Assembly: GCF_011761565.1 (NCBI RefSeq)
Contig: NZ_JAASRM010000001.1
Span: 4,154,139 to 4,218,138, forward strand
DNA from: Rhizomicrobium palustre
GTDB lineage: Bacteria > Pseudomonadota > Alphaproteobacteria > Micropepsales > Micropepsaceae
Length of the DNA: 64,000 bases
Direction of reading: 5' to 3'
In this document: positions 17,086-26,195 of the stretch, one piece after another
Layout: each line of letters starts with the position of its first letter
Numbering within the stretch: the first letter of the stretch is position 1
The notes under the pieces: generated by a model
Database searches by the model: none
What the model saw: only the letters and a program-made list of their open reading frames with translations
What the model was told of the DNA's origin: nothing
Program-made: the position numbers and the translations under genes

Positions 17086-19026
17086 ATGCACGAGACGGTC
17101 ATTCCCGTATCGCCGGATTGGGCCGAGGGCGCACTGATAAACCGCGCGCGCTATGAGGAAATGTATGCGCAGTCTATCGCCGATCCGGAAGGGTTCTGGC
17201 GCGATGTGGCCAAGCGCATCGACTGGATCAAGCCTTTCACCAAGGTGAAAGACGTCTCCTATGACCCCGCCGATTTTCGCATCCGCTGGTTCGAGGACGG
17301 CACGCTGAACGTCTCAGCCAATTGCATCGACCGCCACCTCGCCAAGCATGCGGATAAGACCGCCATCTTCTGGGAAGGCGACAGCCCGACCGAGATGCGC
17401 AACATCACCTATCAGCAGCTGCATGATGAGGTCTGCCGCTTCGCCAATACGCTGCTGGCACACGGGGTAAAGAAAGGCGACCGCGTCACCATCTATATGC
17501 CGATGATCCCCGAAGCGGCCTTCGCGATGCTCGCCTGCACGCGCATCGGCGCGGTGCATTCGGTGGTGTTCGGCGGCTTCTCTCCCGACAGCCTTGCCGG
17601 ACGCATTCAGGATTGCGGCTCCACCGTCGTCATTACCGCCGATCAAGGTATTCGCGGCGGCAAGACCGTGCCCTTGAAAGCCAATACCGATCTCGCCCTC
17701 ACCCAATGCCCGGATGTGAAGCATGTGCTGGTGGTCAAGCGCACAGGCGCCAAGGTGCCGATGATGGCGGGGCGCGATGTCGATTACTTCGAATTCGCCG
17801 CCACCATGCCGACCACATGCAAGCCGGTGGAAATGGGCGCGGAAGATCCGCTTTTCATCCTCTACACCTCCGGCTCGACCGGTAAGCCCAAAGGCGTGCT
17901 GCACACGACGGGCGGTTATCTCGTCTATACCGCATTCACCCATGAGGTGGTGTTCGATTATCGCCCTGGTGATGTCTATTGGTGCACCGCCGATGTCGGC
18001 TGGGTGACCGGGCACAGCTATCTTCTCTATGGCCCGCTCGCCAATGCGGCCACCACGGTGATGTTCGAAGGCATTCCGAACTATCCGAACGTCTCGCGCT
18101 TCTGGGAAGTGATCGACAAATACAAGGTCAGCATCTTCTACACCGCCCCGACCGCGATCCGCGCGCTGATGCGCGATGGCGAAGAGCCGGTGAAATCCAC
18201 CAGCCGCGCCTCTCTGCGCCTTCTCGGAACGGTGGGTGAGCCGATCAATCCGGAAGCTTGGCTTTGGTATCACCGCGTCGTCGGTGAAGAGCGCTGCCCG
18301 ATTGTCGACACCTGGTGGCAGACCGAAACCGGCGGCATTCTGATTTCACCCCTGCCCGGCGCCACCGATCTGAAACCGGGTTCGGCGACCAAGCCGCTCT
18401 TCGGCATCAAGCCCGAGCTGGTGGACAGCAATGGCAACATCCTGGAAGGCGCGGTGAGCGGCAATCTGGTGCTCGCCGATTCCTGGCCAGGACAGATGCG
18501 CAGCGTCTATGGCGACCATCAGCGCTTCATCAATACCTATTTCCGCACCTATAAGGGCAAATACTTCACCGGCGACGGCTGCCGCCGCGATGAGGATGGC
18601 TATTACTGGATCACCGGCCGCGTCGATGACGTGATCAATGTCGCCGGGCATCGCTTAGGCACGGCGGAAGTGGAATCCGCACTGGTGGAAAACACCAAGG
18701 TCGCCGAAGCCGCGGTGGTCGCCTATCCCCATGAGGTCAAAGGTCAGGCGATCTACGCCTATGTCACCTTGAAAGCCGGGCAGCCGGTGACCGACACCCT
18801 CGCCGACGAGCTGAAGAAATTCGTCGCCGAGCATCTGTCGCCCATCGCCAAGCCGGACGTGATTCTCTTTACGCCCGCGCTGCCAAAGACCCGGTCCGGT
18901 AAGATCATGCGCCGCATCCTGCGCAAGATCGCCGAGGGCGATACCTCCAATCTCGGCGATACCTCGACCTTAGCCGACCCATCGGTGGTCAGCGAATTGA
19001 TCGAGCGCGCCAAACAAACCTCCTGA
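17086..19026 (+). CDS. acs: Acetyl-CoA synthetase (AMP-forming)
   Basis: The 646-residue enzyme activates acetate through acetyl-AMP to acetyl-CoA. It shows the ACS N-terminal region ([25 protein letters not shown]), the P-loop-like [21 protein letters not shown] (A3), [30 protein letters not shown] (A5), the [25 protein letters not shown] hinge (A8), and the acetylatable lysine motif [17 protein letters not shown] (A10). Length matches the family. An AGGGAGCAC ribosome site precedes the ATG. It allows growth on acetate, including acetate made by the PFL route encoded further right. Likely controlled by lysine acetylation at the conserved Lys (family knowledge). Confidence 0.97.
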   Translation: MHETVIPVSPDWAEGALINRARYEEMYAQSIADPEGFWRDVAKRIDWIKPFTKVKDVSYDPADFRIRWFEDGTLNVSANCIDRHLAKHADKTAIFWEGDSPTEMRNITYQQLHDEVCRFANTLLAHGVKKGDRVTIYMPMIPEAAFAMLACTRIGAVHSVVFGGFSPDSLAGRIQDCGSTVVITADQGIRGGKTVPLKANTDLALTQCPDVKHVLVVKRTGAKVPMMAGRDVDYFEFAATMPTTCKPVEMGAEDPLFILYTSGSTGKPKGVLHTTGGYLVYTAFTHEVVFDYRPGDVYWCTADVGWVTGHSYLLYGPLANAATTVMFEGIPNYPNVSRFWEVIDKYKVSIFYTAPTAIRALMRDGEEPVKSTSRASLRLLGTVGEPINPEAWLWYHRVVGEERCPIVDTWWQTETGGILISPLPGATDLKPGSATKPLFGIKPELVDSNGNILEGAVSGNLVLADSWPGQMRSVYGDHQRFINTYFRTYKGKYFTGDGCRRDEDGYYWITGRVDDVINVAGHRLGTAEVESALVENTKVAEAAVVAYPHEVKGQAIYAYVTLKAGQPVTDTLADELKKFVAEHLSPIAKPDVILFTPALPKTRSGKIMRRILRKIAEGDTSNLGDTSTLADPSVVSELIERAKQTS

Positions 19027-19057
19027 TCCCTACTGGTTTCTGTTGGGATTGTTGCTT

Positions 19058-19091
19058 GCGCGTGTCAGTACTTCACAATACTGACACGCGC
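19058..19091. promoter_or_regulatory. 13 bp perfect inverted repeat between acs and the TonB receptor
   Basis: GCGCGTGTCAGTA and TACTGACACGCGC flank an 8 nt spacer. The structure is not followed by a T-run, so it is either a non-canonical acs terminator or an operator for the receptor gene starting 42 bp later. The symmetry GTGTCAGTA-N8-TACTGACAC looks operator-like. Confidence 0.5.
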
Positions 19092-19132
19092 CTACCCTAG
19101 CGATTGGGGGTATGTAACCGAGGGGGTTTTTC

Positions 19133-21667
19133 ATGCCGATCCGTTTTCATGCGGTGTCGCTGGCCGTTCTGGCGGCCGCCATGCTGCCTGCTGCTGCTGA
19201 GATGGCCGACAGCCAAAATAGCTTCATCGAGACCGTGACGGTCACGGCACAAAAACGCGTCCAGAACCCGATCGAAGTGCCGATGGCGCTGACCGCCTAT
19301 TCCGGCGACTTCCTGAAGAAAATCGACGCGCAGGAATTCGACAAGCTCTCGCTCTATACGCCGGGCTTCGTGGTGCAGAACCAATCGCCGAATAATCCCG
19401 GCCTGGTGCTGCGCGGCCTGACGCTGGATAGCGGCGACTCCAGCCAGGAACCACGCGTCTCGGTGTTCGAGGACGACGTTTCGATCTCCACCACCCGCGC
19501 CACCTATATCGAACTCTTCGATATCGAACGCGTCGAAGTGGCGCGCGGACCGCAAACCACCCTGTTCGGTCGCGCGGCGCTGATGGGCGGCGTCAATGTC
19601 ATCCAGAACAAGGCCGATCCTTCCGCCAAGAGTTTCGCCCTTGGCGCCGAAGCGGGCGACTACGGCTACTGGATGGCCGAAGGCATGGCCAATATCCCGC
19701 TTTCGGATGATTTCGCGGTGCGCGTCTCCGGCCGCGCCAAGACCCGTCAGGGCTATGTGAAGAACCTTCTGGGCGGCGCCGATTACAACTCGGTCGGCAC
19801 CATCGCGGGGCGCCTCGCCTTCAATTACAAGCCGACGGACGCCCTGAATGTCGATGTGATCTTCAACTATGAATCCGACAAGCCCTCGGGCACCTCATTC
19901 AAATCCGGCACCTTCGCGCCCTTCGATCCCAATACCGGCGCGGTGCTGGGCAACCTCGACCATAATAGTGGCGCGGCGCTCACCACCGTCCCTGGCTTCG
20001 AGAACAACAAGCAGCTCGGCCTTGACCGCAAGGTGTGGGATGCCAAAGCGCTTGTCAGCTACACTCTCACTCCGGCGGTGAAGCTCTCCTCGGTCACGGC
20101 CTATCGCCGCTTCGACAGCGAAGAAGTGTTCGATCCGGATGGCTTCAGCCAACCGCTCCTGGTTTCCGCCGAAGACGCGCGCGGCGATCAGTTCAGCCAG
20201 GAGCTGCGCGTCAATTACGATGACGGCGGACGCTTCAGCGCATTTGGGGGTGTGGACTATTTCTATTCCAATGTCTCGCAGCGCGTGCCGCTGCAATTCG
20301 ACGAACGCCTGGCCCTGACGCTTCTGACCGGCCAGAACCCCATGCTCGCCCAGCCGACCGCTTTCTTCTCGACCCCAACCTTTGTCGGCGGTTATGCCCC
20401 CGCGCTCGTGCAGGGCTTGGCGCAAGGCCTCTATTTCAAGAATTTCGGCACCCTTTACGCCATGCCGGCTGCCACCGCGGCGGGCATCGCCAAAAATCTA
20501 AAAGCCAATCACTGGGAACAGTCGGAAAATTTCGGCAAGACCAAATCGGTCGACCTTTATGCCGATGTGACCGTGAAGGTAACGGAAGCGTTCGAACTCG
20601 AAGGTGGCGTGCGATACACCACCGACGACAAGGTTACCTCCTATGCGGCGACCACGGCGGACCGCTCGGTATTGGGCGGGCTGATCGGAGCGATGAGCCT
20701 TCCAGCCCCCATGCGTGATGCCGTGATCGGCGGCCTTGCCACGCCGGGTGCGGGGTCTACCTCAGCCATCCCGGCGAGCCTCTTGCCCGCCTTTGCGCTC
20801 TTTTATCAACCGACGGCGAATAACGGCGACAAGATCGCCAAGGGCTTCTCCGATGACGGCCTGACCTGGCGCTTCTCGGCGCGCTACGCGCTCGACAAGG
20901 ATTTGAGCCTTTACGCCAACTACGCGCGCGGGCGCCGCCCCAAGGTGCTGACGGCCCTTACCCCGTCTCAGCCCTTCGGTCCGCCGAACTTCTCACCGGC
21001 CGACGCCGAAACGGTCGACTCCTACGAAGTCGGCGCCAAAACGGAAGCTCTGGACGGTAAGCTGCACGCCGACATCGCCGTCTACACCTACCAATACGCC
21101 AACTTCCAAACCGTGATGATGCTCAACAACACGCCCATCACCACCAATGCCGGTCACGCCAATGCCTGGGGCATTGAGAGCCAGCTCGAATGGGCCATCA
21201 CCGACTGGGCGGATTTCTTCGGCACCTACGCCTATAACCGCGCCCGCTTCGCCGGGACGAGCATGTATAAGGGCAACCAATTCCGCCTCAATCCCGACCA
21301 CAAGCTCTCCGCCGGACTGGCGCTGCATACCGAGATGTTCGGCGGCACGGTGACGCTGCTTCCGACCTATACCTTCCAGTCGAAGATCTATTTCGACGAC
21401 GACAACGACATCGCAGCGCTGCAGACCGGTCACCTTCTGCCCGATACCAAGCAGGACGAATTGCAGAAGTCCTATGGCCTATTTAACGCGCGGCTGAGTT
21501 ACGCACCCGAAAACGCGATCTGGTCGGCCTCAGTATTTGTGAACAACGTCTTCAACCGGAAATACATCAAGGATGCGGGCAATGCGGGCGATAATCTCGG
21601 CATCCCGACCTTCATCGCTGGCGAGCCGCGTTTCTTCGGAGTCGCGGTGGCGTTGAAGACCCACTAA
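19133..21667 (+). CDS. TonB-dependent outer-membrane receptor
   Basis: The 844-residue protein has a signal peptide (ending PAAAEMA), a TonB-box-like ETVTVTAQKR (about 33-42) and a plug with LYTPGFVVQNQSPNNPGLVLRG and VARGPQTTLFGRAALMGGVNVI. The barrel resembles the Caulobacter/sphingomonad type of receptor (WEQSENFGKTKSVDLYADVTVKV). It should import a siderophore, sugar or other large ligand; the specificity is unknown. The protein ends FGVAVALKTH, with His rather than Phe at the terminus, which is unusual for a barrel. A GAGGGGG ribosome site precedes the ATG, and a strong terminator follows. Confidence 0.93.
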   Translation: MPIRFHAVSLAVLAAAMLPAAAEMADSQNSFIETVTVTAQKRVQNPIEVPMALTAYSGDFLKKIDAQEFDKLSLYTPGFVVQNQSPNNPGLVLRGLTLDSGDSSQEPRVSVFEDDVSISTTRATYIELFDIERVEVARGPQTTLFGRAALMGGVNVIQNKADPSAKSFALGAEAGDYGYWMAEGMANIPLSDDFAVRVSGRAKTRQGYVKNLLGGADYNSVGTIAGRLAFNYKPTDALNVDVIFNYESDKPSGTSFKSGTFAPFDPNTGAVLGNLDHNSGAALTTVPGFENNKQLGLDRKVWDAKALVSYTLTPAVKLSSVTAYRRFDSEEVFDPDGFSQPLLVSAEDARGDQFSQELRVNYDDGGRFSAFGGVDYFYSNVSQRVPLQFDERLALTLLTGQNPMLAQPTAFFSTPTFVGGYAPALVQGLAQGLYFKNFGTLYAMPAATAAGIAKNLKANHWEQSENFGKTKSVDLYADVTVKVTEAFELEGGVRYTTDDKVTSYAATTADRSVLGGLIGAMSLPAPMRDAVIGGLATPGAGSTSAIPASLLPAFALFYQPTANNGDKIAKGFSDDGLTWRFSARYALDKDLSLYANYARGRRPKVLTALTPSQPFGPPNFSPADAETVDSYEVGAKTEALDGKLHADIAVYTYQYANFQTVMMLNNTPITTNAGHANAWGIESQLEWAITDWADFFGTYAYNRARFAGTSMYKGNQFRLNPDHKLSAGLALHTEMFGGTVTLLPTYTFQSKIYFDDDNDIAALQTGHLLPDTKQDELQKSYGLFNARLSYAPENAIWSASVFVNNVFNRKYIKDAGNAGDNLGIPTFIAGEPRFFGVAVALKTH

Positions 21668-21687
21668 TTTCGCATCACAGCCATCTC

Positions 21688-21727
21688 AAACGGCTCGCCC
21701 AGAAATGAGGCGGGCCGTTTTTGTTTG
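21688..21727 (+). terminator. Rho-independent terminator after the TonB receptor
   Basis: The stem AAACGGCTCGCC/GGCGGGCCGTTT is followed by TTTTTGTTT, 20 bp after the stop codon. Confidence 0.88.
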
Positions 21728-21809
21728 CGTAATATTCCTTACTCGAAAAATTCCAAACAAATCATAGATTTCTCAGGTCACTTTAGCGGCACGCAGAAAG
21801 GCTTGAGCA

Positions 21810-21971
21810 ATGACAATCATGGGCGGCCTCGTCGCGAACGAACGTCACGATCTCCAACCGGAACAGCGCGGGACGCTTGGCCGTTGGGCGGATAGAAACA
21901 GCTGGGCAGTGTTTATCGCACTCAACCTGGCCTTCTGGCTGTGTGTCGCGGCACTGTTCGCACTCGCGTAA
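21810..21971 (+). CDS. Small membrane protein (53 aa)
   Basis: The product MTIMGGLVANERHDLQ... has a polar N-terminal half (about 27 residues) and one hydrophobic helix near the C-terminus (WAVFIALNLAFWLCVAALFAL). AGAAAGG lies about 9 bases before the ATG. It has one predicted transmembrane span with the basic, polar N-terminus probably cytoplasmic. A second tiny membrane protein follows at 22078. No family was recognised; the ribosome site and helix design support a real gene. Confidence 0.55.
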   Translation: MTIMGGLVANERHDLQPEQRGTLGRWADRNSWAVFIALNLAFWLCVAALFALA

Positions 21972-22077
21972 GTGGGCCTTACGGATTGCTACAGTTCGCT
22001 AACCGTCAGGAGAACACCTCATTGGATTTTGTGTGACGCTTCTGTAAAACGGACAAGTCGCAGGAAGGACCAAGATA

Positions 22078-22221
22078 ATGGCCACCATCGATTTCGAGGA
22101 AACACCGCACGGATTTGAAGCCTGGATGATGCATCACGGCGCCGCGAAGGCGCTGATCGGATGCCTCGTATTCTGGGTACTCTTCGGCATCGGCATCTAC
22201 TCCGCCGTTCAGTATCTGTAG
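22078..22221 (+). CDS. Small membrane protein (47 aa)
   Basis: The product starts MATIDFEETPHGFEAWMMHHG and ends in a single hydrophobic helix (LIGCLVFWVLFGIGIYSAV). AGGAAGGACC lies about 9 bases upstream. Like its neighbour at 21810, it pairs an acidic/polar N-terminal half with a C-terminal tail-anchor-like helix. The two may be related in design, though the sequences are not clearly homologous. Function unknown. Confidence 0.5.
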   Translation: MATIDFEETPHGFEAWMMHHGAAKALIGCLVFWVLFGIGIYSAVQYL

Positions 22222-22379
22222 ATTACCCTATACACTCCATGTCTCGCATAGGGGGCGAGCATGGCGGTGCGCCTATCCGTTAAAAGTCGATGACGATCGA
22301 GTCGATTTTGAGCGCCCGTCCCTCTGATGCTGAGTTCGGCTTCGGCTCGCACTCTTGGGTTTGCAGAGGTGGTGACTAA

Positions 22380-22778
22380 ATGGGCGGCGCGGAATTTTGG
22401 GGCAAGGCCCCTAGCCTGGACGATCTCCAAACCATAGCCGCCAACGCTTTCCGGTCTCTGCCGGAGGAATTCCGCAGCCTTTGCGGAGATGTGCCGCTGG
22501 TGGTGCAGGATTTTCCCGACGACGATGTGGTACTCGAAATGGAGCTCGACAGCCCGTTCGAAATCCTAGGGCTGTTTCAAGGCCCCACTCTCGCCGAGCG
22601 GGACGTCATCACCATCCCCTATCAGACGATGATTTTTCTCTATCGCCGCCCCATCCTGGATTACTGGGCGGAAAACGATGAGACCCTGCCCACCGTGATC
22701 CGCCATGTGCTGATCCATGAGATCGGCCACCATTTCGGCCTCTCCGACGCGGATATGGACCGCATCGAGCGCGCATAG
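22380..22778 (+). CDS. Metallopeptidase-family (zincin) protein, DUF1025 type
   Basis: The 132-residue cytosolic protein carries the zinc motif HEIGHHFGLSDADMDRIE at its C-terminus (HExxH plus downstream Asp). Upstream are FRSLPEEFRSLCGDVPLVVQDFPDDD and a strand-rich middle containing FQGPTLAERDVITIPYQTMIFLYRRPI, matching the minimal-zincin/DUF1025 family in length and order. Family members are predicted peptidases with no known substrate. GAGGTGG precedes the start. It converges on thpR, with stop codons 13 bp apart. Confidence 0.85.
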   Translation: MGGAEFWGKAPSLDDLQTIAANAFRSLPEEFRSLCGDVPLVVQDFPDDDVVLEMELDSPFEILGLFQGPTLAERDVITIPYQTMIFLYRRPILDYWAENDETLPTVIRHVLIHEIGHHFGLSDADMDRIERA

Positions 22779-22791
22779 AATTTGGGCGTGC

Positions 22792-23325
22792 TTAGAAATA
22801 CAGCGGGTATTCTTTTTCAATCCGGTAGATGCTGCCGTCCGTCGTCAGCTTGGACGAATAGAGGCAGAAACTGTCCGCCTCGAATTCAGGGCTCGCGTAA
22901 AGCCCATACTGGGTCAGCCAACTTCCCACCGCTCCGAACGGCGCATGCTTCAGCCGCGCCAGGGTGACATGCGGGGTGAAGCGGCGACCATCCGATTCCA
23001 GCCCGATGCGCTGGCAGGCGCTTTCGATCTTCTTTTGCAGATGGCTGAGCTTTTCATTCGGCGCCACCCCCGCCCAGAGATCGCGCGGCGTGTTGCCGCC
23101 GAAACTGCCCGTCGCCTTGAGCTGCAGGGTGAAACCCGGCGCCATGATGCCCGCCAGCGCATCATCGATCAGCCCCATCTCATGACCGTCCACCTCGCCG
23201 ATGAAGCGCAAGGTGAGATGAAGCTGCTCGCGTTTCTGCCAGCGCGCGCCCGGCACACCGCCCTGCAACGGCCAAAGCGTCGAAGCGACCTCATCGGGTA
23301 TGGGAAGCGCCACAAACAGCCGCAT
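22792..23325 (-). CDS. thpR: RNA 2',3'-cyclic phosphodiesterase (LigT/ThpR)
   Basis: The 177-residue protein contains the two HxTx motifs of the 2H phosphoesterase fold, HLTLRFIGEV (near residue 36) and HVTLARLKH (near 120), plus the start MRLFVALPIPDEV typical of ThpR. It opens 2',3'-cyclic phosphates on RNA ends to 2'-phosphates; the physiological substrate in bacteria is uncertain. The start at 23325 gives the canonical N-terminus; a longer frame upstream overlaps murJ and is rejected. It begins 24 bp after the murJ stop, so it is likely co-transcribed. Confidence 0.93.
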   Translation of the reverse strand: MRLFVALPIPDEVASTLWPLQGGVPGARWQKREQLHLTLRFIGEVDGHEMGLIDDALAGIMAPGFTLQLKATGSFGGNTPRDLWAGVAPNEKLSHLQKKIESACQRIGLESDGRRFTPHVTLARLKHAPFGAVGSWLTQYGLYASPEFEADSFCLYSSKLTTDGSIYRIEKEYPLYF

Positions 23326-23348
23326 CGGATGCCTCGTTTCCGGTTCGG

Positions 23349-24881
23349 TTAAGAACGCCGCAAAGGCAGATACCGGCGGAAAGCCAGCACCGCCGCGCCA
23401 TAACAGATCGCGCTGAGCAGCATGGCGAGGCCCAGGGTGGCTAGATCGCGCCAGAACTTGGCGAGATGCGCGAGGCCAAGCGGCTCCACCAGCATGACGC
23501 CGAGATAAGCGCCCGCCCCTGCCAGCACGGCAGCCAAAATGCAGGGCCCCACCGCACGGCGGAGCTGCGGCAGGATATGCAGATATTCGGCGCGGCGGCT
23601 GAACCAGAGGAGCAAGCCGACATTCACCCAAGCGCCGATGGCGGTCCCGAGCGCCAACCCCGCCACGCCCCAGCCGAGCCCCATCACGGTGATGAACTTC
23701 ACCGCCATGTTCGCGGCGATAGAGGTCATGGTCGCCTTGGCGGGGGTGCCGGTTTCGCCGCGGGCATAGAAACTCGCCGCCACGATGCGGATCAGCACCA
23801 TCGCCGGAAGCCCAAGCCCATAGGCCGCCAGCACCAACGCGGTTTGCGCCGCCGCTTTGGCGTCAAAGGCGCCATGGGAAAGGATGGCGCGGACAATCGG
23901 CTCTGGAATGAGCAGGAACACCGCTACGAAAGGCAAGGTCAGCAACAGCGCCATGGCGGCGGAGCGATTCTGCGCCGCATCCGAGCCCGTGACATCGCCG
24001 ATGGCGAGGCGCTTGGACATATCGGGCAACAGCACCGTGCCGAGCGCGATACCGAGCACCCCGAGCGGTAGCTGGTTAATGCGGTCGGCATAGTAAAGCG
24101 CCGTCACACTACCAGCCGGCAGAAAGCTCGCCAGAATCGTATCGACAAAAGGCAGCGCCGTGATCGAGAGCGTGCCAAAGGTCACCGCCCCCACCGCTTT
24201 GAAGAATTCCTTGATCTCCGGCGTCCAGCGCGGCCGGACCAAGCGCAACCGCAGCCCGTCGCGACTCGCCGCCCAGATCATGAAGGCAAACTGCGCCACG
24301 CCGCCGATGGTGACACCCCAGGCCGCAGCGTAAGCGGCATTGGGAAACAAGAAGGCCAGCAACAAGCAGGCGATCATGCTGAGATTGAGGAAATTCGGCC
24401 AAGCCGCCGCCGCCCAGAACTTGTCGATGGCGTTCAGCATGCCGGAAAGCTGGACTACCACCACGGTCATGATCAAATACGGAAAAGTGATCCGCGACAG
24501 CGTTGTCGCAAGGTCCATCTGGCCGGGATGCTCACCAAAGCCGGGCGCCGTCGCCGCGATCACCCACGGCATGGCCAAGAGCGCCACGACCAGCAAAACC
24601 GCCTGAATCAGTATCTGCCAGGAGAAGACCTGATCGCCGAAGCGCGCCGCCGCCTCAAGCTCGCCCTTGCCATGCAGGGCGGCGTAACGCGGCACAAAAG
24701 CCGGGGTCAGCGTACCTTCGCCGAAAATCGCCCGAAACCAGTTCGGGAAGCGAAAAGCGACCACGAAAGTGTCGGACAGCACTCCATGGCCCAGAATGGC
24801 CGCTTGGAGAACGTCGCGAATAAGTCCGGTTATCCGGGACAGGAGCGTGAAGCCGCTGACCGATAAAAGTTTTTTGAACAT
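23349..24881 (-). CDS. murJ: Lipid II flippase MurJ
   Basis: The 510-residue inner-membrane protein has about 14 hydrophobic helices. It shows MurJ landmarks: SGFTLLSRITGLIRDVLQAAILG at the start, GEGTLTPAFVPRYA in the first periplasmic loop region, YYADRINQLPLGVLGIALGTVLLPDMSK, and FYARGETGTPAKATM. It moves lipid II to the outer face of the membrane for peptidoglycan synthesis and is usually essential. The ATG at 24881 was chosen from the canonical N-terminus MFKKLLSVSG; the reading frame continues upstream into antisense of the next gene and is not coding there. Confidence 0.96.
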   Translation of the reverse strand: MFKKLLSVSGFTLLSRITGLIRDVLQAAILGHGVLSDTFVVAFRFPNWFRAIFGEGTLTPAFVPRYAALHGKGELEAAARFGDQVFSWQILIQAVLLVVALLAMPWVIAATAPGFGEHPGQMDLATTLSRITFPYLIMTVVVVQLSGMLNAIDKFWAAAAWPNFLNLSMIACLLLAFLFPNAAYAAAWGVTIGGVAQFAFMIWAASRDGLRLRLVRPRWTPEIKEFFKAVGAVTFGTLSITALPFVDTILASFLPAGSVTALYYADRINQLPLGVLGIALGTVLLPDMSKRLAIGDVTGSDAAQNRSAAMALLLTLPFVAVFLLIPEPIVRAILSHGAFDAKAAAQTALVLAAYGLGLPAMVLIRIVAASFYARGETGTPAKATMTSIAANMAVKFITVMGLGWGVAGLALGTAIGAWVNVGLLLWFSRRAEYLHILPQLRRAVGPCILAAVLAGAGAYLGVMLVEPLGLAHLAKFWRDLATLGLAMLLSAICYGAAVLAFRRYLPLRRS

Positions 24882-25043
24882 GAATTTCCGGTAAGGAACC
24901 CGCGCAGATGGATGCGCTTTCTTACTCTTGTTCGGGCCCTTGGTCGATGCACTGGGTTTAAGGATACCGGGCTTGAATGCGAGCCCCCGGAACACGATAT
25001 TATGCCGGTGTAACGGCTCTCCAAGCCGGTAAGGAAGGAAATT

Positions 25044-25799
25044 ATGGCGGACTACGACTCCAATCGGCTCTACCGCGCCCCGGCAGATGTTGCTGGCGCG
25101 ATTGATCAAGGGCTGCGCAAGTACATGCTGCGCGTCTACAACTATATGGCCCTGGCGCTGATCGTGACTGGATTGACGGCCTATGGCGTCTTTTCGGCAT
25201 CCACCGTAACGGACCCTGAGACGGGCCGTCTGGCTCTCACCGGCCTCGGCGCAACGCTTTTCACCTCGCCCATCAAATGGGTGGTGATGTTCGCCCCGCT
25301 GGCGATGGTTCTGTTCCTGAACGCGCGCTTCGAGCGCATGAGCGTTGCCGGCGCGCAATCGGCGTTCTGGGTTTTCTCGGGCCTTCTCGGCTTGTCGATG
25401 GCCATGATCTTCATGGTCTACACCGCAAGCTCGATCGCGCAGGTCTTCTTCATCACGGCGGCGGCGTTCGGCGGGCTTAGCCTTTACGGCTACACCACGC
25501 GCACCGATCTCACGGCGATGGGCTCGTTCCTCATCATGGGCGTGTGGGGTTTGCTGATCGCAGGCATCGTGAACATCTTCCTGCACTCTTCGATGATGGC
25601 GTGGGTCACGAGCGTGGCGGGCGTCGGCATCTTCGCCGGTCTCACCGCCTACGACACGCAGAAGATCAAGGAAATGTACTACGAAGGCGATGGCGAAGTG
25701 GTCGCTGGCAAGAAGGCCATTCTCGGCGCGCTCAGCCTCTACCTCGATTTCATCAACATGTTCCAATACCTGCTCTTCCTGCTTGGCAACCGCCGCTAA
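25044..25799 (+). CDS. Bax inhibitor-1/YccA family membrane protein
   Basis: The 251-residue protein has seven hydrophobic helices. BI-1 signatures are YDSNRLYRAPADVAGAIDQGLRKYMLRVYNYMALAL at the start and FAGLTAYDTQKIKEMY near the C-terminus (the conserved Asp pair region). The family forms pH-sensitive calcium leak channels or modulates membrane proteases; the bacterial role is unclear. AAGGAAGGAAATT precedes the ATG. It is divergent from murJ and closed by a strong terminator. Confidence 0.93.
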   Translation: MADYDSNRLYRAPADVAGAIDQGLRKYMLRVYNYMALALIVTGLTAYGVFSASTVTDPETGRLALTGLGATLFTSPIKWVVMFAPLAMVLFLNARFERMSVAGAQSAFWVFSGLLGLSMAMIFMVYTASSIAQVFFITAAAFGGLSLYGYTTRTDLTAMGSFLIMGVWGLLIAGIVNIFLHSSMMAWVTSVAGVGIFAGLTAYDTQKIKEMYYEGDGEVVAGKKAILGALSLYLDFINMFQYLLFLLGNRR

Positions 25800-25836
25800 A
25801 CACGGCGCGCAAATTGAGCGTCATAGAGCGTAAGTT

Positions 25837-25870
25837 GAAAGGGCCCCGAAAATCGGGGCCCTTTTTGTTT
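25837..25870 (+). terminator. Rho-independent terminator after the BI-1 gene
   Basis: The stem AAGGGCCCCGA/TCGGGGCCCTT with a 3-4 nt loop is followed by TTTGTTT. Confidence 0.9.
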
Positions 25871-26195
25871 CGCCCACTGAGAATCAAATCTCGCAAAGTC
25901 GGCTGAACGACATCACCACGCATTGGTAAGCGGAACAGACTATTACAATCTGAACAACTTGCCGCACCCCAAACGGCAAACCGCCTTCAAATCGTCATGT
26001 TTGGACCAAACCCCCGCCTTGTTGGGGGGCGATAACCTCACCTGTCGGTTGGCTCGAACGCGGTTGCCTTCGAGACTTTCAAGCCCCCCAGCCCCCCAGT
26101 CCGGGGTGATCAGCCTGAGCCAACCGGCTTCTCTCATCGAATTTGGAAGACTTCATAGAGCGCGGTTTCCCCGCGCTTCTTTTTTGCTGAACGGA
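25871..26195 (+). ncRNA. Gene-free interval closed by its own terminator: candidate small RNA
   Basis: No coding frame here has a ribosome site or recognisable product. The interval lies after the BI-1 terminator, yet ends with a second plus-strand terminator (GCGCGG-TTT-CCCGCGC followed by TTCTTTTTT, 26157-26187). That only makes sense if something is transcribed rightward within it. The middle is structured: CCCCC/GGGGG hairpin near 26010-26030 and CGGTTGGCTC (26045) paired with GAGCCAACCG (26117). It matches no RNA family I could recognise; 6S-like RNA is one possibility. Confidence 0.4.
26157..26187 (+). terminator. Rho-independent terminator of an unassigned transcript
   Basis: GAGCGCGG-TTT-CCCGCGCTTC is followed by a TTTTTT run on the plus strand. 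No recognised gene ends just upstream of it on this strand. Confidence 0.7.

Noticed and set aside
24882..25766. N-terminal extension of murJ reading through the BI-1 gene
   Set aside because: The extension is His/Arg/Glu-rich antisense to a conserved gene. MurJ proteins start at the methionine placed at 24881.
25923..26120. tRNA or permuted tmRNA in the gene-free interval after BI-1
   Set aside because: GGCTCGAAC looks like a T-loop, but no acceptor stem, anticodon arm or ANDN-type tag codons could be placed.
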